Below, in pieces: positions 1-10,307 of a stretch of 56,385 nucleotides of DNA; the first letter of the stretch is position 1; every line of letters begins with the position of its first letter. The DNA comes from Rhodocyclaceae bacterium (GTDB lineage: Bacteria > Pseudomonadota > Gammaproteobacteria > Burkholderiales > Rhodocyclaceae). The stretch covers positions 1-56,385 of the forward strand of contig JACAEF010000035.1 in assembly GCA_013388985.1 (NCBI GenBank), in the 5' to 3' direction. The translations under genes and the position numbers were made by a program. Below the pieces are notes generated by a model. It worked only from the letters and a program-made list of their open reading frames with translations. It had not been told where the DNA came from and ran no database searches.

Positions 1-557
1 AATCCCGCCGGCGGCTCCTGGCCCGCGAGCCAGGCGGTCATCGCGGCCGAGGGCGAAAGCTGCGTCTGCAAAGGCCTCACGGCCACGTCATCGAGCGTGG
101 CGAGCAACACTTCCATGAACTCGTCGGCGCGCGCGTCGGAGCCGGCATCCACGACCAGCCAGCCGTGCAGCGGATCGAGCCAGGCCCAGGTGGTGCGGCG
201 TTGCGAAAATGCCTTCGGCAGCAGCTCCTCCATCACCCGATCAAAGAGGTCGCGCATTTCCTTGCGCCCGACCTTGCGGCCCTGTTCCTTTTCGATGACG
301 GCGGCGCGCTCCTGGGCGGTCTGACGCACCACTGTTGTCGGCAGGAGCTTTTGTTCGATGCCGAGGGCCAGCAGCCACTGACGATCGACGGCATGGACGA
401 AGACACCTTCCTGGCGGGGGAACACCCAGCCGCGGCTGGCCATCTCGAAATTGCCGCAGCGGACGAGCGGCCGGCGGGCGAGGCGGGCATCGAGATCGGC
501 CAGATCGGCCGCGAAGCCGCGCGGCAGACGGTAAAGACGCAGATTCCTGAACCACAT
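1..557 (-). CDS. rdgC: Recombination-associated protein RdgC, N-terminal part (3' end outside window)
   Basis: The start codon is at 557-555 and the frame stays open to the left edge, giving 185 residues of a protein that is usually about 300. The N-terminus MWFRNLRLYRLPRGF is the RdgC signature, followed by the conserved stretch around RPLVRCG and SRGWVFPRQEG. RdgC is a ring-shaped DNA-binding protein of the nucleoid that restrains RecA filament formation. It is divergent from ppdK across a 153-bp gap. The identification rests on the N-terminal sequence; the C-terminal half cannot be judged here. Confidence 0.9.
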   Translation of the reverse strand, partial: MWFRNLRLYRLPRGFAADLADLDARLARRPLVRCGNFEMASRGWVFPRQEGVFVHAVDRQWLLALGIEQKLLPTTVVRQTAQERAAVIEKEQGRKVGRKEMRDLFDRVMEELLPKAFSQRRTTWAWLDPLHGWLVVDAGSDARADEFMEVLLATLDDVAVRPLQTQLSPSAAMTAWLAGQEPPAG

Positions 558-653
558 GAGCGCAAATCCGGAAAAAATGCGCAGGATACCCGCCTTGGTC
601 GAGGTCGGAAAAACTTCCCCGAGAAGCCCATCATTTGATATGTTTACGGGCTG

Positions 654-668
654 TGCTGCTTTGCAGCA
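654..668 (+). promoter_or_regulatory. Small stem-loop followed by T-run in the ppdK leader
   Basis: TGCTGC and GCAGCA pair around a TTT loop, and seven T residues follow about ten bases later, before the ppdK ribosome site. It could be an attenuator-like hairpin. The stem is only six base pairs and the spacing to the T-run is loose, so this is weak. Confidence 0.25.
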
Positions 669-710
669 AAGCGATATTTTTTTCCAAATAAACACCGGAA
701 GGGAGCGGAA

Positions 711-3509
711 ATGGCTGGCAAGAAGTTCGTCTATGCCTTCGAGGAAGGCGATGGCAAGAACAAGATGCTGTTGGGCGGCAAGGGGGCGAACCTCTGCGAG
801 ATGACGCAGATCGGCCTCAGGGTGCCGCCGGGCTTCACGATCACCACCGAAGCTTGCCTTGCCTATCTCGAGCACGACGAACTGCCGCCCGGGGCATGGG
901 AGGAAATCCTCCACTACATGAAGGACTTGGAGAAGAAGACCGGCAAGACCTTCGGTGGCGACAAGAACCCGCTGCTGGTCTCCGTGCGTTCCGGCTCCTC
1001 GATGTCGATGCCGGGCATGATGGACACGATCCTCAACCTCGGCCTCAACAAGACCTCGCTGGCGGCCCTGATCAAGCTCACCGGCAACCCGCGCTTCGGC
1101 TACGACGCCTATCGCCGTTTCATCCAGCTGTTCGCGAAGATCGCGCTCGGTCTGGAAGACAAGCCCTTCGACGAGGCGATGGCGGCGATGAAGAAGAAGG
1201 TCGGCGCCACCCAGGACATCGATCTCAAGGCCGAGCATTTGCAGGAGCTTTCAGAACAGTTCCTGCAGATCGTCAAGGACCACACCGGCAAGCCCTTCCC
1301 GGAAGACCCCTACAAGCAGCTCGAAATCGCCATCGGCGCGGTGTTCCGCTCCTGGAACGGCAAGCGTGCGGTCGATTACCGCCGGCAGTTCAAGATCACC
1401 AAGGAGATGGCCAACGGCACCGCCTGCAACATCTGCACGATGGTGTTCGGCAACATGGGCAACGATTCCGGTACCGGGGTCGGCTTCACGCGCAACCCGG
1501 GCACCGGCGAGAACCAGATCTACGGCGAATACCTCGTCAATGCGCAGGGCGAGGACGTGGTGGCCGGCATCCGCACGCCCAAGCCCATCGCCGAGATGGA
1601 GCAGGACATGCCGGAGATCTATCGCCAGCTGCTCGAACTGCGTAATCGTCTCGAATCGCACTACAAGGAAGTGCAGGACTTCGAATTCACCATCGAGCGC
1701 GGCACGCTCTACTGCCTGCAGACCCGCAACGGCAAGATGAACGCCCAGGCGATGGTGCGCACCTCGGTCGATATGTTCAAGGAAGGTCTGATCAGCAAGG
1801 AAAAGGCACTGCTGCGCGTCGATCCGGCGATGCTCGAGCAGCTTCTGGTGCCGCAGCTGTCGCCCAACTTCAAGGGCAAGCCGCTCGCCACCGGCCTGCC
1901 GGCCTCGCCGGGCGCCGCTTCCGGCAAGATCGTCTTCGATGCCGACACCGCCGAAGCGCGCGGCAAGGCAGGCGAGAAGATCATCCTGGTGCGCGAGGAG
2001 ACCAAGCCCGAGGACATCCACGGCTTCTTCCAGGCGCAGGGCATCCTCACCAGCCGCGGCGGCAAGACCTCGCACGCGGCGGTGGTGGCGCGCGGCATGG
2101 GCAAGCCCTGCGTGTCCGGCTGCGAGGCGATCCACATCGACGACGTGAACCGCCAGGCCACGATCGGCGACACGACGCTGCAGGAAGGCGACGTGATCAC
2201 CATCGATGGCAGCAACGGCAACGTCTATGCCGGCGAGGTGCCCACCGTGCAGGCCGAGTTCAACAAGGACATGGCGACGCTGCTCAAGTGGGCCGACCAG
2301 GTCGCGCGCCTCAAGGTGATGGCCAATGCCGACACGCCGGAAGACGCCCTGCGCGCCCGCGAGTTCGGCGCGATGGGCATCGGCTTGTGCCGCACCGAAC
2401 GCATGTTCAACGCCACCGACCGGCTGCCGATCGTGCAGGAGATGATCCTCGCTGAAACGATCGAGGAGCGCCAGGCCGCGATCGACCGGTTGCTGCCGAT
2501 CCAGCGTTCCGACTTCAAGGCCATCTTCAAGGCGATGCGCGGCTTGCCGGTGACCGTGCGGCTGATGGATCCGCCGCTGCATGAATTCCTGCCGACGGCC
2601 GCCCAGCTCGAACTGGAGATCGCCCATCTGCACCATCTGCGCGATTCGCTCAAGGCGCTCGAAGAGTTGCCGGAGACCCTGAAGCTGCTCAACCCGAAGC
2701 TCTACATGCAATACGCCGACGGTCTGAACAAGCTGTCGCGCAGCATGACCGAGTTCAAGGACAGCCACCTCGAAGAGGACGTGATCCAGAAGAAGGAGAA
2801 GACGCTCAAGAAGGTGCGCGCGCTCGCCGAGGTCAATCCGATGCTCGGCCATCGCGGCGTGCGTCTGGGCATCACCTATCCCGAGATCTACTCGATGCAG
2901 ATCCAGGCGATCCTCGAGGCCGCGGCGCTGTGCGCCAAGGAGGGCATCGAGGTTTATCCGGAGATCATGGTGCCGCAGGTCGCCACCGTCGAGGAGCTGG
3001 TGCGCATCCATGACTACGTGAAACGCATCCACAAGGTGGTCGAGCTCACCCACGGCATCAACGTCGGCTACAAGTTCGGCAGCATGCTCGAGGTCGTGCG
3101 CGCCTGCCTGCGCGCCGGGCGCATGGCACAGGATGCCGAGTTCTTCAGCTTCGGCACCAACGACCTCACCCAGGCGACCTTCTCGTTCTCGCGCGAGGAT
3201 GCCGAGAACAAGTTCCTGCCGCATTACAACGAAGTCGGCATCCTGCAGGACAATCCGTTCGAGGTGCTCGACCAGAAGGGTGTCGGCGAGTTGATGAAGA
3301 TCGCCGTGACCGAAGGCCGCAAGACGCGCCCCGACCTCAAGGTCGGCATCTGTGGCGAGCATGGCGGCCATCCGGGCTCGATCCACTTCTGCCACAAGAT
3401 CGGTCTGAGCTATGTCTCCTGCTCCGGCCCGCGCGTGCCGATCGCGCGGCTGGCCGCCGCGCAGGCGGCACTGCTGGATCAGGGCGGAGAAGTGCAGAAA
3501 AACGCTTGA
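711..3509 (+). CDS. ppdK: Pyruvate, phosphate dikinase
   Basis: The 932-residue protein interconverts pyruvate, ATP and phosphate with phosphoenolpyruvate, AMP and pyrophosphate in the cytosol. The N-terminal nucleotide-binding domain carries GGKGANLCEM and the RSGSSMSMPGMMDT loop. The central phosphohistidine domain has GGKTSHAAVVARGMGKPC, with the catalytic His. The C-terminal TIM-barrel PEP/pyruvate domain includes the CGEHGG active-site region. Length is normal for bacterial PPDK and longer than PEP synthase. A ribosome site (AAGGGAGCGG) precedes the ATG. It is followed by a 100-bp gap holding an inverted pair of the dispersed repeat, which may end its transcript. Confidence 0.97.
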   Translation: MAGKKFVYAFEEGDGKNKMLLGGKGANLCEMTQIGLRVPPGFTITTEACLAYLEHDELPPGAWEEILHYMKDLEKKTGKTFGGDKNPLLVSVRSGSSMSMPGMMDTILNLGLNKTSLAALIKLTGNPRFGYDAYRRFIQLFAKIALGLEDKPFDEAMAAMKKKVGATQDIDLKAEHLQELSEQFLQIVKDHTGKPFPEDPYKQLEIAIGAVFRSWNGKRAVDYRRQFKITKEMANGTACNICTMVFGNMGNDSGTGVGFTRNPGTGENQIYGEYLVNAQGEDVVAGIRTPKPIAEMEQDMPEIYRQLLELRNRLESHYKEVQDFEFTIERGTLYCLQTRNGKMNAQAMVRTSVDMFKEGLISKEKALLRVDPAMLEQLLVPQLSPNFKGKPLATGLPASPGAASGKIVFDADTAEARGKAGEKIILVREETKPEDIHGFFQAQGILTSRGGKTSHAAVVARGMGKPCVSGCEAIHIDDVNRQATIGDTTLQEGDVITIDGSNGNVYAGEVPTVQAEFNKDMATLLKWADQVARLKVMANADTPEDALRAREFGAMGIGLCRTERMFNATDRLPIVQEMILAETIEERQAAIDRLLPIQRSDFKAIFKAMRGLPVTVRLMDPPLHEFLPTAAQLELEIAHLHHLRDSLKALEELPETLKLLNPKLYMQYADGLNKLSRSMTEFKDSHLEEDVIQKKEKTLKKVRALAEVNPMLGHRGVRLGITYPEIYSMQIQAILEAAALCAKEGIEVYPEIMVPQVATVEELVRIHDYVKRIHKVVELTHGINVGYKFGSMLEVVRACLRAGRMAQDAEFFSFGTNDLTQATFSFSREDAENKFLPHYNEVGILQDNPFEVLDQKGVGELMKIAVTEGRKTRPDLKVGICGEHGGHPGSIHFCHKIGLSYVSCSGPRVPIARLAAAQAALLDQGGEVQKNA

Positions 3510-3510
3510 G

Positions 3511-3569
3511 CCGCCGGTTCCCGCCGGGCGCCGATCGATTTCTGAAAGTCGGCGCTGGCGGGGCGGCAC
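3511..3569. repeat. Inverted pair of the dispersed 25-bp motif, downstream of ppdK
   Basis: A clean plus-orientation copy lies at 3545-3569 (AAAG + TCGGCGCTGG + CGGG + GCGGCAC). A diverged minus-orientation copy lies at 3511-3542 (CCCGCC, GGGCGCCGA, TTTC). The two can pair into a long GC-rich hairpin directly after the ppdK stop. No T-run follows, so it is not a classical intrinsic terminator, but it could stall or protect the transcript. Confidence 0.65.
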
Positions 3570-3612
3570 GATGCTTTATCCTTGCAGTTTTCTACACGAA
3601 GGATAGGCATAC

Positions 3613-4726
<1,114 letters not shown>

Positions 4727-4727
<1 letters not shown>

Positions 4728-5206
4728 TGCACATCCGCGTGAGCCTGGCCGCGCAGACGCTCGAACTGTTCGACGAGAAGGGCTTGCGTATCGCCGCCTA
4801 CCCGGTTTCGACCGCGAAGAACGGGGCAGGGGAACGGCGCGGCAGTTTCTGCACGCCGCGCGGCAAGCACATCATCCGCGCGAAAATCGGCGCTGGCGCA
4901 CCGGCAGGTACGGTATTCGTGCGCCGCCGGCCCACCGGGGAAATCTGGACGCCGGCGCTCGCCGCCGCTCAACCCGAACGCGACTGGATCCTGACGCGCA
5001 TCCTCTGGCTGTCGGGATGCGAGGTCGGCAAGAACCGCCTGGGCGAGGTCGACACGATGCGCCGCTTCATCTACATCCACGGCAGCCCGGATGAGGTGCC
5101 GATGGGCGTGCCGGCTTCGCACGGCTGCATCCGCATGAGGAACGCAGACATCGTCGAGCTGTTCGAGCGCGTGCCGCTGCGGACCGTCGTCGATATCACC
5201 GAATAG
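4727..5206 (+). CDS. L,D-transpeptidase (YkuD domain), no evident signal peptide
   Basis: The 159-residue protein is an almost bare YkuD domain: HG near residue 118 (YIHGSPDE) and the catalytic SHGCIRM motif at the C-terminal end. Such enzymes make or exchange L,D bonds in peptidoglycan. I chose the ATG at 4727 because it overlaps the tadA stop (TGATG) and starts at a natural beginning (MHIRVSLAAQTLELF). No signal peptide is visible, which is odd for a cell-wall enzyme but common in this short subfamily. Its 3' end overlaps the convergent NRDE gene by 11 bases. Confidence 0.85.
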
Positions 5207-5954
5207 CGGAAAAGCGATAGCGCCGCCGCTCGCCAGGCACGCCGCCCGGCAACCAGCTCTGCTCGTCGAAGCTGACGATGCCACCGGCACTGACGGTCAG
5301 CACGGTCGAGCTGCGCGTGCCATAGTCGGCGCCGCGGATGAAGGCCGCCGACAGCAGCCGCTCCCATTCGAGCGGCACGCCGGTGGCCGGCAGGGTTTCG
5401 TCGGGATGGGTGCGGTCGTCGCGCAGCAGCGCCCAGAGGCGGTGTTCGTCGGGCAGGTGGGCGAGGGCGGCTTCGAGTGCCGTCTTGGCCTGACCGACTT
5501 TCGGCCACGGGGTGTCGAGCAGCGCGTTCGACAGGCCGTAGAGGCCCGGCGCGAGAAGGTGGCGCTCGTTCGAGACATTGCTGAAGGCGACGAGCCGCCG
5601 CCCGTCGCCGAGCAGCAGGTTGAAGCCGTTGTAGCGTTCGGGCTCGATGACGTCGAGATAGGCATCGATGTCGGCTTCGCCGCAGAGGAAATCGGCCACC
5701 AGCCGGCCACGCGAGGGCGCATAAGGCCGATGGCTGGCCGGGTCGCGGAAATTGGTCAGCGCCGCGAAGCGGCCATTTCGCGTAATGCCCAGCCAGGTGC
5801 CGCCCGCGGCGAGATCACGGCCGGCGAGCACCTCGGGATGATCTTCCCAGAAGGCCGCCGGCGCCGTGGCCCGGGCGTGAAACTCGTCGCGGTTCGCCGC
5901 CACCACGAGCGGGTACTCGTGATGGGCATGCCAGGCGACGAGGATCAGGCACAT
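5196..5954 (-). CDS. NRDE family protein (TANGO2-like)
   Basis: The protein starts MCLILVAW and contains the name-giving motif AANRDEF near residue 20, then GGTWLGI and ALTNFRDP, all typical of the NRDE/TANGO2 family. The catalytic-looking Cys2 would become the N-terminal residue after Met removal. Members have been linked to haem handling in eukaryotes; the bacterial role is not settled. Length is 252 residues, normal for the family. It sits 3 bases after ygfZ on the same strand. Confidence 0.85.
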   Translation of the reverse strand: MCLILVAWHAHHEYPLVVAANRDEFHARATAPAAFWEDHPEVLAGRDLAAGGTWLGITRNGRFAALTNFRDPASHRPYAPSRGRLVADFLCGEADIDAYLDVIEPERYNGFNLLLGDGRRLVAFSNVSNERHLLAPGLYGLSNALLDTPWPKVGQAKTALEAALAHLPDEHRLWALLRDDRTHPDETLPATGVPLEWERLLSAAFIRGADYGTRSSTVLTVSAGGIVSFDEQSWLPGGVPGERRRYRFSAIR

Positions 5955-5957
5955 GGC

Positions 5958-6839
5958 TCAATCCACGGAGTAGGGCAGGGGCAGGCGTTCGGCTGTCAAA
6001 CCGTCGGGTGAGCCGACATGCACGGCATCGGCTTCCATGCCCGAGGATTGCACGACCAGTAGCGCCTCGAACCCGCCTTCGGGCGCCGGGGCGCACAGCA
6101 CGACGTTGCCGCAATGCTGCTCGCCGGCTTCGGGGGTGAAGACGTCGGTGCCCGGCGCGAAGGCCCGGTCGAGTTTCACGCGATACATGCGACGCTTGAC
6201 CTTGCCGAGATACTGCGTGCGGGCGACGATCTCCTGGCCGGGATAGCAGCCTTTCTGGAAACTGACGCCGCCGACGGCCGGCAGCTCGTAATTGACCATC
6301 TGCGGCGTGAACAGCTCCTGCGTGGCGGCGACGATGCGCGGCTGGCCAGCGCGGATCTCGGCCAGATGCCATTCGGCAAGCTCGCCCGCCCGCCCTCCTT
6401 CAGGCAGCGAAGAGCCAGCGGGCAGGACGAGAATCGCGCGTCCGGCATCGAGGCGGATCGCCGTGCCGCCCTCCCATGCCGCGGTGGTCATCGGCTCGGC
6501 CGGGAGGAGGTCGCCACCGAGCACGCCGACCAGCGTGCGCTCGGCGGTGATGTCGGCCAGCTTGACCTTGCTGCGCAGGACATACATCGACAGCTTCTTC
6601 AGGATGCCCGGCAGGATGTCGGCCGAGAGCATCAGCAAATAGTCCGGCCCCTCGCGCCAGATCAGGAAGCTGGCGATCATGCGGCCCTTGGCGGTGCAAA
6701 GCGCCGCATGGCGCGCGCCACTGGCCGGCAGATGCGTGATGTCGTTGGTCAGCAGGTTGTGGAGGAAACTCGCCGCGTCCTCGCCGCTGGCGCGGATCAG
6801 ACCGTGGTCGGCTAATGGAACGAAGGTGCTCTGGCTCAT
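5958..6839 (-). CDS. ygfZ: tRNA-modifying/folate-binding protein YgfZ
   Basis: The 293-residue protein has the YgfZ signature KGCYPGQE (in VSFQKGCYPGQEIVART), with the conserved Cys, in an aminomethyltransferase (GcvT)-like fold. YgfZ uses tetrahydrofolate and helps assembly or repair of some Fe-S enzymes, including MiaB. The ATG at 6839 (MSQSTFVPLADHGLIR) is preferred over upstream starts, which would run across the divergent mltG promoter and gene. A perfect 17-bp palindrome separates it from mltG. Confidence 0.9.
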   Translation of the reverse strand: MSQSTFVPLADHGLIRASGEDAASFLHNLLTNDITHLPASGARHAALCTAKGRMIASFLIWREGPDYLLMLSADILPGILKKLSMYVLRSKVKLADITAERTLVGVLGGDLLPAEPMTTAAWEGGTAIRLDAGRAILVLPAGSSLPEGGRAGELAEWHLAEIRAGQPRIVAATQELFTPQMVNYELPAVGGVSFQKGCYPGQEIVARTQYLGKVKRRMYRVKLDRAFAPGTDVFTPEAGEQHCGNVVLCAPAPEGGFEALLVVQSSGMEADAVHVGSPDGLTAERLPLPYSVD

Positions 6840-6860
6840 GCGGAATCCCCGATCGATGGA

Positions 6861-6877
6861 GCGGCTATCATAGCCGC
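6861..6877. promoter_or_regulatory. Perfect 17-bp palindrome between divergent ygfZ and mltG
   Basis: GCGGCTAT, one central C, then ATAGCCGC: eight-base arms match perfectly. It fills most of the 43-bp gap between the two start codons. TATCAT within it could serve as a -10 element for mltG, 11 bases before that ATG. It could be an operator serving both genes. No known regulator box was recognised. Confidence 0.5.
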
Positions 6878-6882
6878 CTCGT

Positions 6883-7887
6883 ATGCGACTGCTCAAACGA
6901 TTATCGTGGTTGGCCTTCCTGCTCGCGGCGGGCTTCGCGGGCTGGATGGCCTGGTTCGCATCTGCGGCCATCCCGCTGCAACTCAACCCCGACGGGGTGG
7001 TGGATTTCGACATCCGGCCGGGGCTGGGGCTGAAGGGCGCGGCCCTGGCGATGCGCGACGCCGGCGTCGGCATCCGGCCCTGGCAATTCGCGCTGCTGGG
7101 CCGGCTGGCCGGCCGCGATCGGAACATCAAGGCCGGCTCCTACGAAATCGGCGCTGGCATCACGGCATGGCAGCTGCTCGAAAAGCTCACCGCCGGCGAC
7201 GTGACCCAGACCGAGATCGTCATCGTCGAGGGCAAGACCTTCCGCGATCTGCGCGCGCTGCTCGATCATCATCCCGATCTGCGTCACGATACCGCCGGAC
7301 TCTCCGACACCGAAATCCTGCAGCGCATCGGCGCGACGGAAACGCACCCCGAGGGGCGCTTTTTCCCGGATACCTACCTGTTCGCCCGTCAGTCGAGCGA
7401 TCTGACGATCTATCGCCGCGCCTGGCAGGCGATGCAGCGCCGGCTTGCGACCGCCTGGGAAAACCGCGATCCCTCGGTGCCTTACAAAAATGCCGACGAA
7501 GCCCTGATCATGGCCTCGATCATCGAAAAGGAAACCGGCCAGGCGGCGGATCGCGGCAGGATCGCCTCGGTGTTCGTCAATCGCCTCAAGCTCGGCATGC
7601 CGCTGCAGACCGATCCGACGGTGATCTATGGGATGGGGGATAAATTCGACGGCAACCTGAGAAAGCGCGATCTGCAGACCGACACCCCTTGGAACACCTA
7701 CACCCGTACCGGCCTGCCGCCGACGCCGATCTGCCTGCCGGGCATGGCCGCGATCGAGGCGGCGCTTCACCCACCGAAGACCGATCTGCTCTACTTCGTC
7801 GCTCGCGGCGATGGTTCGAGCGAGTTTTCGCGCACCCTGGAAGAGCATAATCGCGCGGTGGCCAAATATCAGTTGGGCAAGAAATGA
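6883..7887 (+). CDS. mltG: Endolytic murein transglycosylase MltG
   Basis: MltG cuts nascent glycan strands at the inner membrane and sets their length. The 334-residue protein has one N-terminal membrane segment (about residues 8-25), a LysM-like part, and the YceG domain. The domain carries EGRFFPDTY, the catalytic Glu in ASIIEKETG, and [11 protein letters not shown]. The context mltG-tmk-holB is the usual proteobacterial order. The stop overlaps the tmk start by 4 bases. Confidence 0.95.
   Translation: MRLLKRLSWLAFLLAAGFAGWMAWFASAAIPLQLNPDGVVDFDIRPGLGLKGAALAMRDAGVGIRPWQFALLGRLAGRDRNIKAGSYEIGAGITAWQLLEKLTAGDVTQTEIVIVEGKTFRDLRALLDHHPDLRHDTAGLSDTEILQRIGATETHPEGRFFPDTYLFARQSSDLTIYRRAWQAMQRRLATAWENRDPSVPYKNADEALIMASIIEKETGQAADRGRIASVFVNRLKLGMPLQTDPTVIYGMGDKFDGNLRKRDLQTDTPWNTYTRTGLPPTPICLPGMAAIEAALHPPKTDLLYFVARGDGSSEFSRTLEEHNRAVAKYQLGKK
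7145..7168 (+). repeat. Possible copy of the dispersed motif inside mltG
   Basis: AAA + TCGGCGCTGG + CATCA + CGGCAT matches both conserved blocks but has a different middle. It encodes part of EIGAGITAW, a region where MltG proteins naturally have a similar sequence, so chance is possible. Confidence 0.4.
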
Positions 7888-8498
7888 CCGCACGAGGCAA
7901 GTTCATCACCCTGGAAGGCGTCGATGGCGCCGGCAAGAGCACACATCTGGCCTGGCTGGTCGATTTTCTGCGCCGCCGCGGCCGCACCGTCGTGCAGACG
8001 CGCGAACCGGGCGGCACGCCGTTGGGTGAAAAACTGCGTGGGTTGCTGCTCTCCGAACCGATGCACCTCGAAACCGAGGCCCTCTTGATGTTCGCCGCCC
8101 GGCGCGAGCATCTCGAACGGGTGATCTGGCCGGCCCTGGAGCGCGGTGATTGGGTCGTCTGCGACCGCTTCACCGATGCGAGCTTCGCCTATCAAGGAGG
8201 CGGTCGCGGTTTGTCCCTCGAAAAGCTCCAGCAACTGGAAACCTGGGTGCAAGGCGGTTTCCAGCCCGACCTGACCTTGCTGTTCGATCTGCCGGTCGAG
8301 ATCGCGATGCAGCGCATGGCCGGTGCGGCACGGCAGCTCGACCGCTTCGAACAGGAAAAGACCGACTTTCATGAGCGCGTGCGTGCCGCCTATCTCGCCC
8401 GTGCCCGCCAGATGCCCGAGCGGATCAAGGTGGTCGATGCGCGCCTGAGCTGTGCACAGATTCAGAAACAACTTGAAGATGTATTTGCAACTATCTGA
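7884..8498 (+). CDS. tmk: Thymidylate kinase
   Basis: Phosphorylates dTMP to dTDP. The 204-residue protein has the P-loop [10 protein letters not shown] at residue 12, the DR(Y/F) motif in [17 protein letters not shown], and the dTMP-binding [11 protein letters not shown]. Length and motif spacing are standard. It is coupled to mltG by an ATGA overlap and followed 3 bases later by holB. Confidence 0.96.
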   Translation: MTARGKFITLEGVDGAGKSTHLAWLVDFLRRRGRTVVQTREPGGTPLGEKLRGLLLSEPMHLETEALLMFAARREHLERVIWPALERGDWVVCDRFTDASFAYQGGGRGLSLEKLQQLETWVQGGFQPDLTLLFDLPVEIAMQRMAGAARQLDRFEQEKTDFHERVRAAYLARARQMPERIKVVDARLSCAQIQKQLEDVFATI

Positions 8499-8501
8499 AT
8501 A

Positions 8502-9512
8502 ATGATATTAAATGATAAAATATGGAAGGGTCTGACTGGTGGGGGTGTGCGTCTGCCGCATGCCTTGCTGTTTGCCGGTCCGCCGGGTGTCGGAAAACGG
8601 GAATTGGCCGAGGCGCTGGCCGCCCGTCTGCTATGCGAGGCGCCGCGAGGCGCCTATGAAACTGCGTGTGGCGAATGCCCCTCCTGCCTGATGATGGCCA
8701 ATGGCCAGCATCCTGATTACCGGGTATTGCAACCCGAGGCCGACAGCGAGGTCGAGGGGGGTGAAGGTGTCGCGGACGGGGACAAGAAGAAGGCGAGCCG
8801 GCAGATTCGCATCCAGCAGATCCGCGAACTCGAAGACTTCTTTCATGTCGGCGGGCATCGTGGCGGGGCGCGCGTCTGTCTGATCGACCCGGCCGAGGCG
8901 ATGAACCCGATCGTGGCCAACTCACTTCTCAAAATACTTGAAGAACCATCTTCATCTTTTTATTTCATAATGATTTCTCATCGCTGGCGTAACCTTCTGC
9001 CGACGCTGCTGAGCCGCTCGCGCCGGGTGATGTTCGGGCATCCGCCCGTGGAAGAAAGTCAGCGTTGGTTGGCAGAGCAAAAGCTGGACCATACGGCAAG
9101 ATGGTTACCCTTCTTTGGCCATGCACCCCTCGCGCTGGCCGATGCCGCCCGGAGCGGCCGGCTGAAGGCGCTCGAAACCCTCGTGGCCGACCTGCAAAGG
9201 CCCGGTGATCCCCTCGCGCTCGCGGTGCGCTGGGAAGGTCTCGTGAAAGCCGATGCAGCACTCGAGATGGAAGAGCTGGTCGTGGTGGTGCAAAAATGGC
9301 TCTTCGATCTCGGCTTGTCCCGGGTGGGGGCGCCGCCGCGTTATTTCGATCGGCAGACCTTGGAGCCGGTCGCGAAAAAAGCTGCTCTGCCAGCGCTGCT
9401 GCGTGCCCAGCAGCAGGTCGGCCAGTTGCGCGCCTGGGCGAATCATCCGTTGAACCCGAAACTCTTTCTCGAAGACCTGTGCGTTCGCGCCTTGAAGCCA
9501 CTCAATTCATGA
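8502..9512 (+). CDS. holB: DNA polymerase III subunit delta'
   Basis: This clamp-loader subunit has 336 residues. It shows a P-loop-like GPPGVGKREL near residue 27, the zinc-module cysteines (CGECPSC with an upstream Cys), and ANSLLKILEEP, the conserved helix of the AAA+ delta'/gamma family. It follows tmk as usual. In many betaproteobacteria a pilZ gene lies between holB and tatD; here tatD follows one base after the stop. Confidence 0.93.
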   Translation: MILNDKIWKGLTGGGVRLPHALLFAGPPGVGKRELAEALAARLLCEAPRGAYETACGECPSCLMMANGQHPDYRVLQPEADSEVEGGEGVADGDKKKASRQIRIQQIRELEDFFHVGGHRGGARVCLIDPAEAMNPIVANSLLKILEEPSSSFYFIMISHRWRNLLPTLLSRSRRVMFGHPPVEESQRWLAEQKLDHTARWLPFFGHAPLALADAARSGRLKALETLVADLQRPGDPLALAVRWEGLVKADAALEMEELVVVVQKWLFDLGLSRVGAPPRYFDRQTLEPVAKKAALPALLRAQQQVGQLRAWANHPLNPKLFLEDLCVRALKPLNS

Positions 9513-9513
9513 C

Positions 9514-10296
9514 ATGACTTCTCTCCTCGTCGATTCTCATTGTCATCTCGACTTCCCCGAGCTGGCGGGGAACCTGGACGGCCTGTTGTCGGCAATGGCG
9601 GAAGCCGGCGTGGGCTGGGCGCTGTGTGCCGGCGTCACCCTGGAGCGTTTCCCGGCGCTGCTGGAACTCGTCCGCAAGGCGCCCAATCTCTACGCCGCGG
9701 TTGGTGTGCATCCGGATACGGAATCACCTGCGCGTGAGCCGGATGTCGAGACACTGATCGCGCTGTCGAGTGACCCGAAGATCGTGGCAATTGGTGAAAC
9801 CGGACTCGATTATTATCGCCTCAGTGGTGATCTGGAATGGCAGCGCGAGCGTTTCCGCACTCACATCCGCGCTGCCCGCGCCTGCGGCAAGCCGTTGATC
9901 ATCCATACGCGCTCTGCGGCGGCGGATACCTTGCGCGTGCTGAAAGAGGAGGGCGCCGAAGCAGTCGGCGGCGTGTTCCATTGCTTCACCGAAAGCGTCG
10001 AGGTCGCCCGCGCCGCGCTCGATCTCGGGTTTTACATTTCCTTTTCGGGCATCGTCACGTTCAAGAAAGCGACCGAGCTCAAGGAGGTTGCCAAGTTCGT
10101 GCCGCTCGAGCGCATGCTCGTCGAAACCGATTCTCCCTATCTGGCGCCCGTGCCCCATCGCGGCAAGGTGAATCAGCCGGCTTATGTGCGATTCGTCGCC
10201 GAGGAGATCGCCCGGCTGAGGCAAATTCCCCTCGATGCGGTCGCCGCGGCGACGACCGAGAACTTCTTTTGCTTGTTCAGTCACGCCAAACAATGA
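9514..10296 (+). CDS. tatD: TatD family metal-dependent DNase
   Basis: The 260-residue TIM-barrel hydrolase has the metal ligands HCH in VDSHCHLDFPE, the Glu in IGETGLDYY, HTR (IIHTRSA), and VETDSPYLAP near the end. TatD proteins are 3'-5' exonucleases linked to DNA repair and quality control; this placement also resembles YcfH. It lies in the mltG-tmk-holB operon and its stop overlaps a possible upstream ATG of the next gene. Confidence 0.93.
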   Translation: MTSLLVDSHCHLDFPELAGNLDGLLSAMAEAGVGWALCAGVTLERFPALLELVRKAPNLYAAVGVHPDTESPAREPDVETLIALSSDPKIVAIGETGLDYYRLSGDLEWQRERFRTHIRAARACGKPLIIHTRSAAADTLRVLKEEGAEAVGGVFHCFTESVEVARAALDLGFYISFSGIVTFKKATELKEVAKFVPLERMLVETDSPYLAPVPHRGKVNQPAYVRFVAEEIARLRQIPLDAVAAATTENFFCLFSHAKQ

Positions 10297-10307
10297 AGGT
10301 GCGGACG

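Noticed and set aside
4884-4907. Sequence like the dispersed motif in the first L,D-transpeptidase gene
   Set aside because: The first block matches, but the second does not, and the encoded KIGAGAP is a natural conserved stretch of that family, so it is probably chance.
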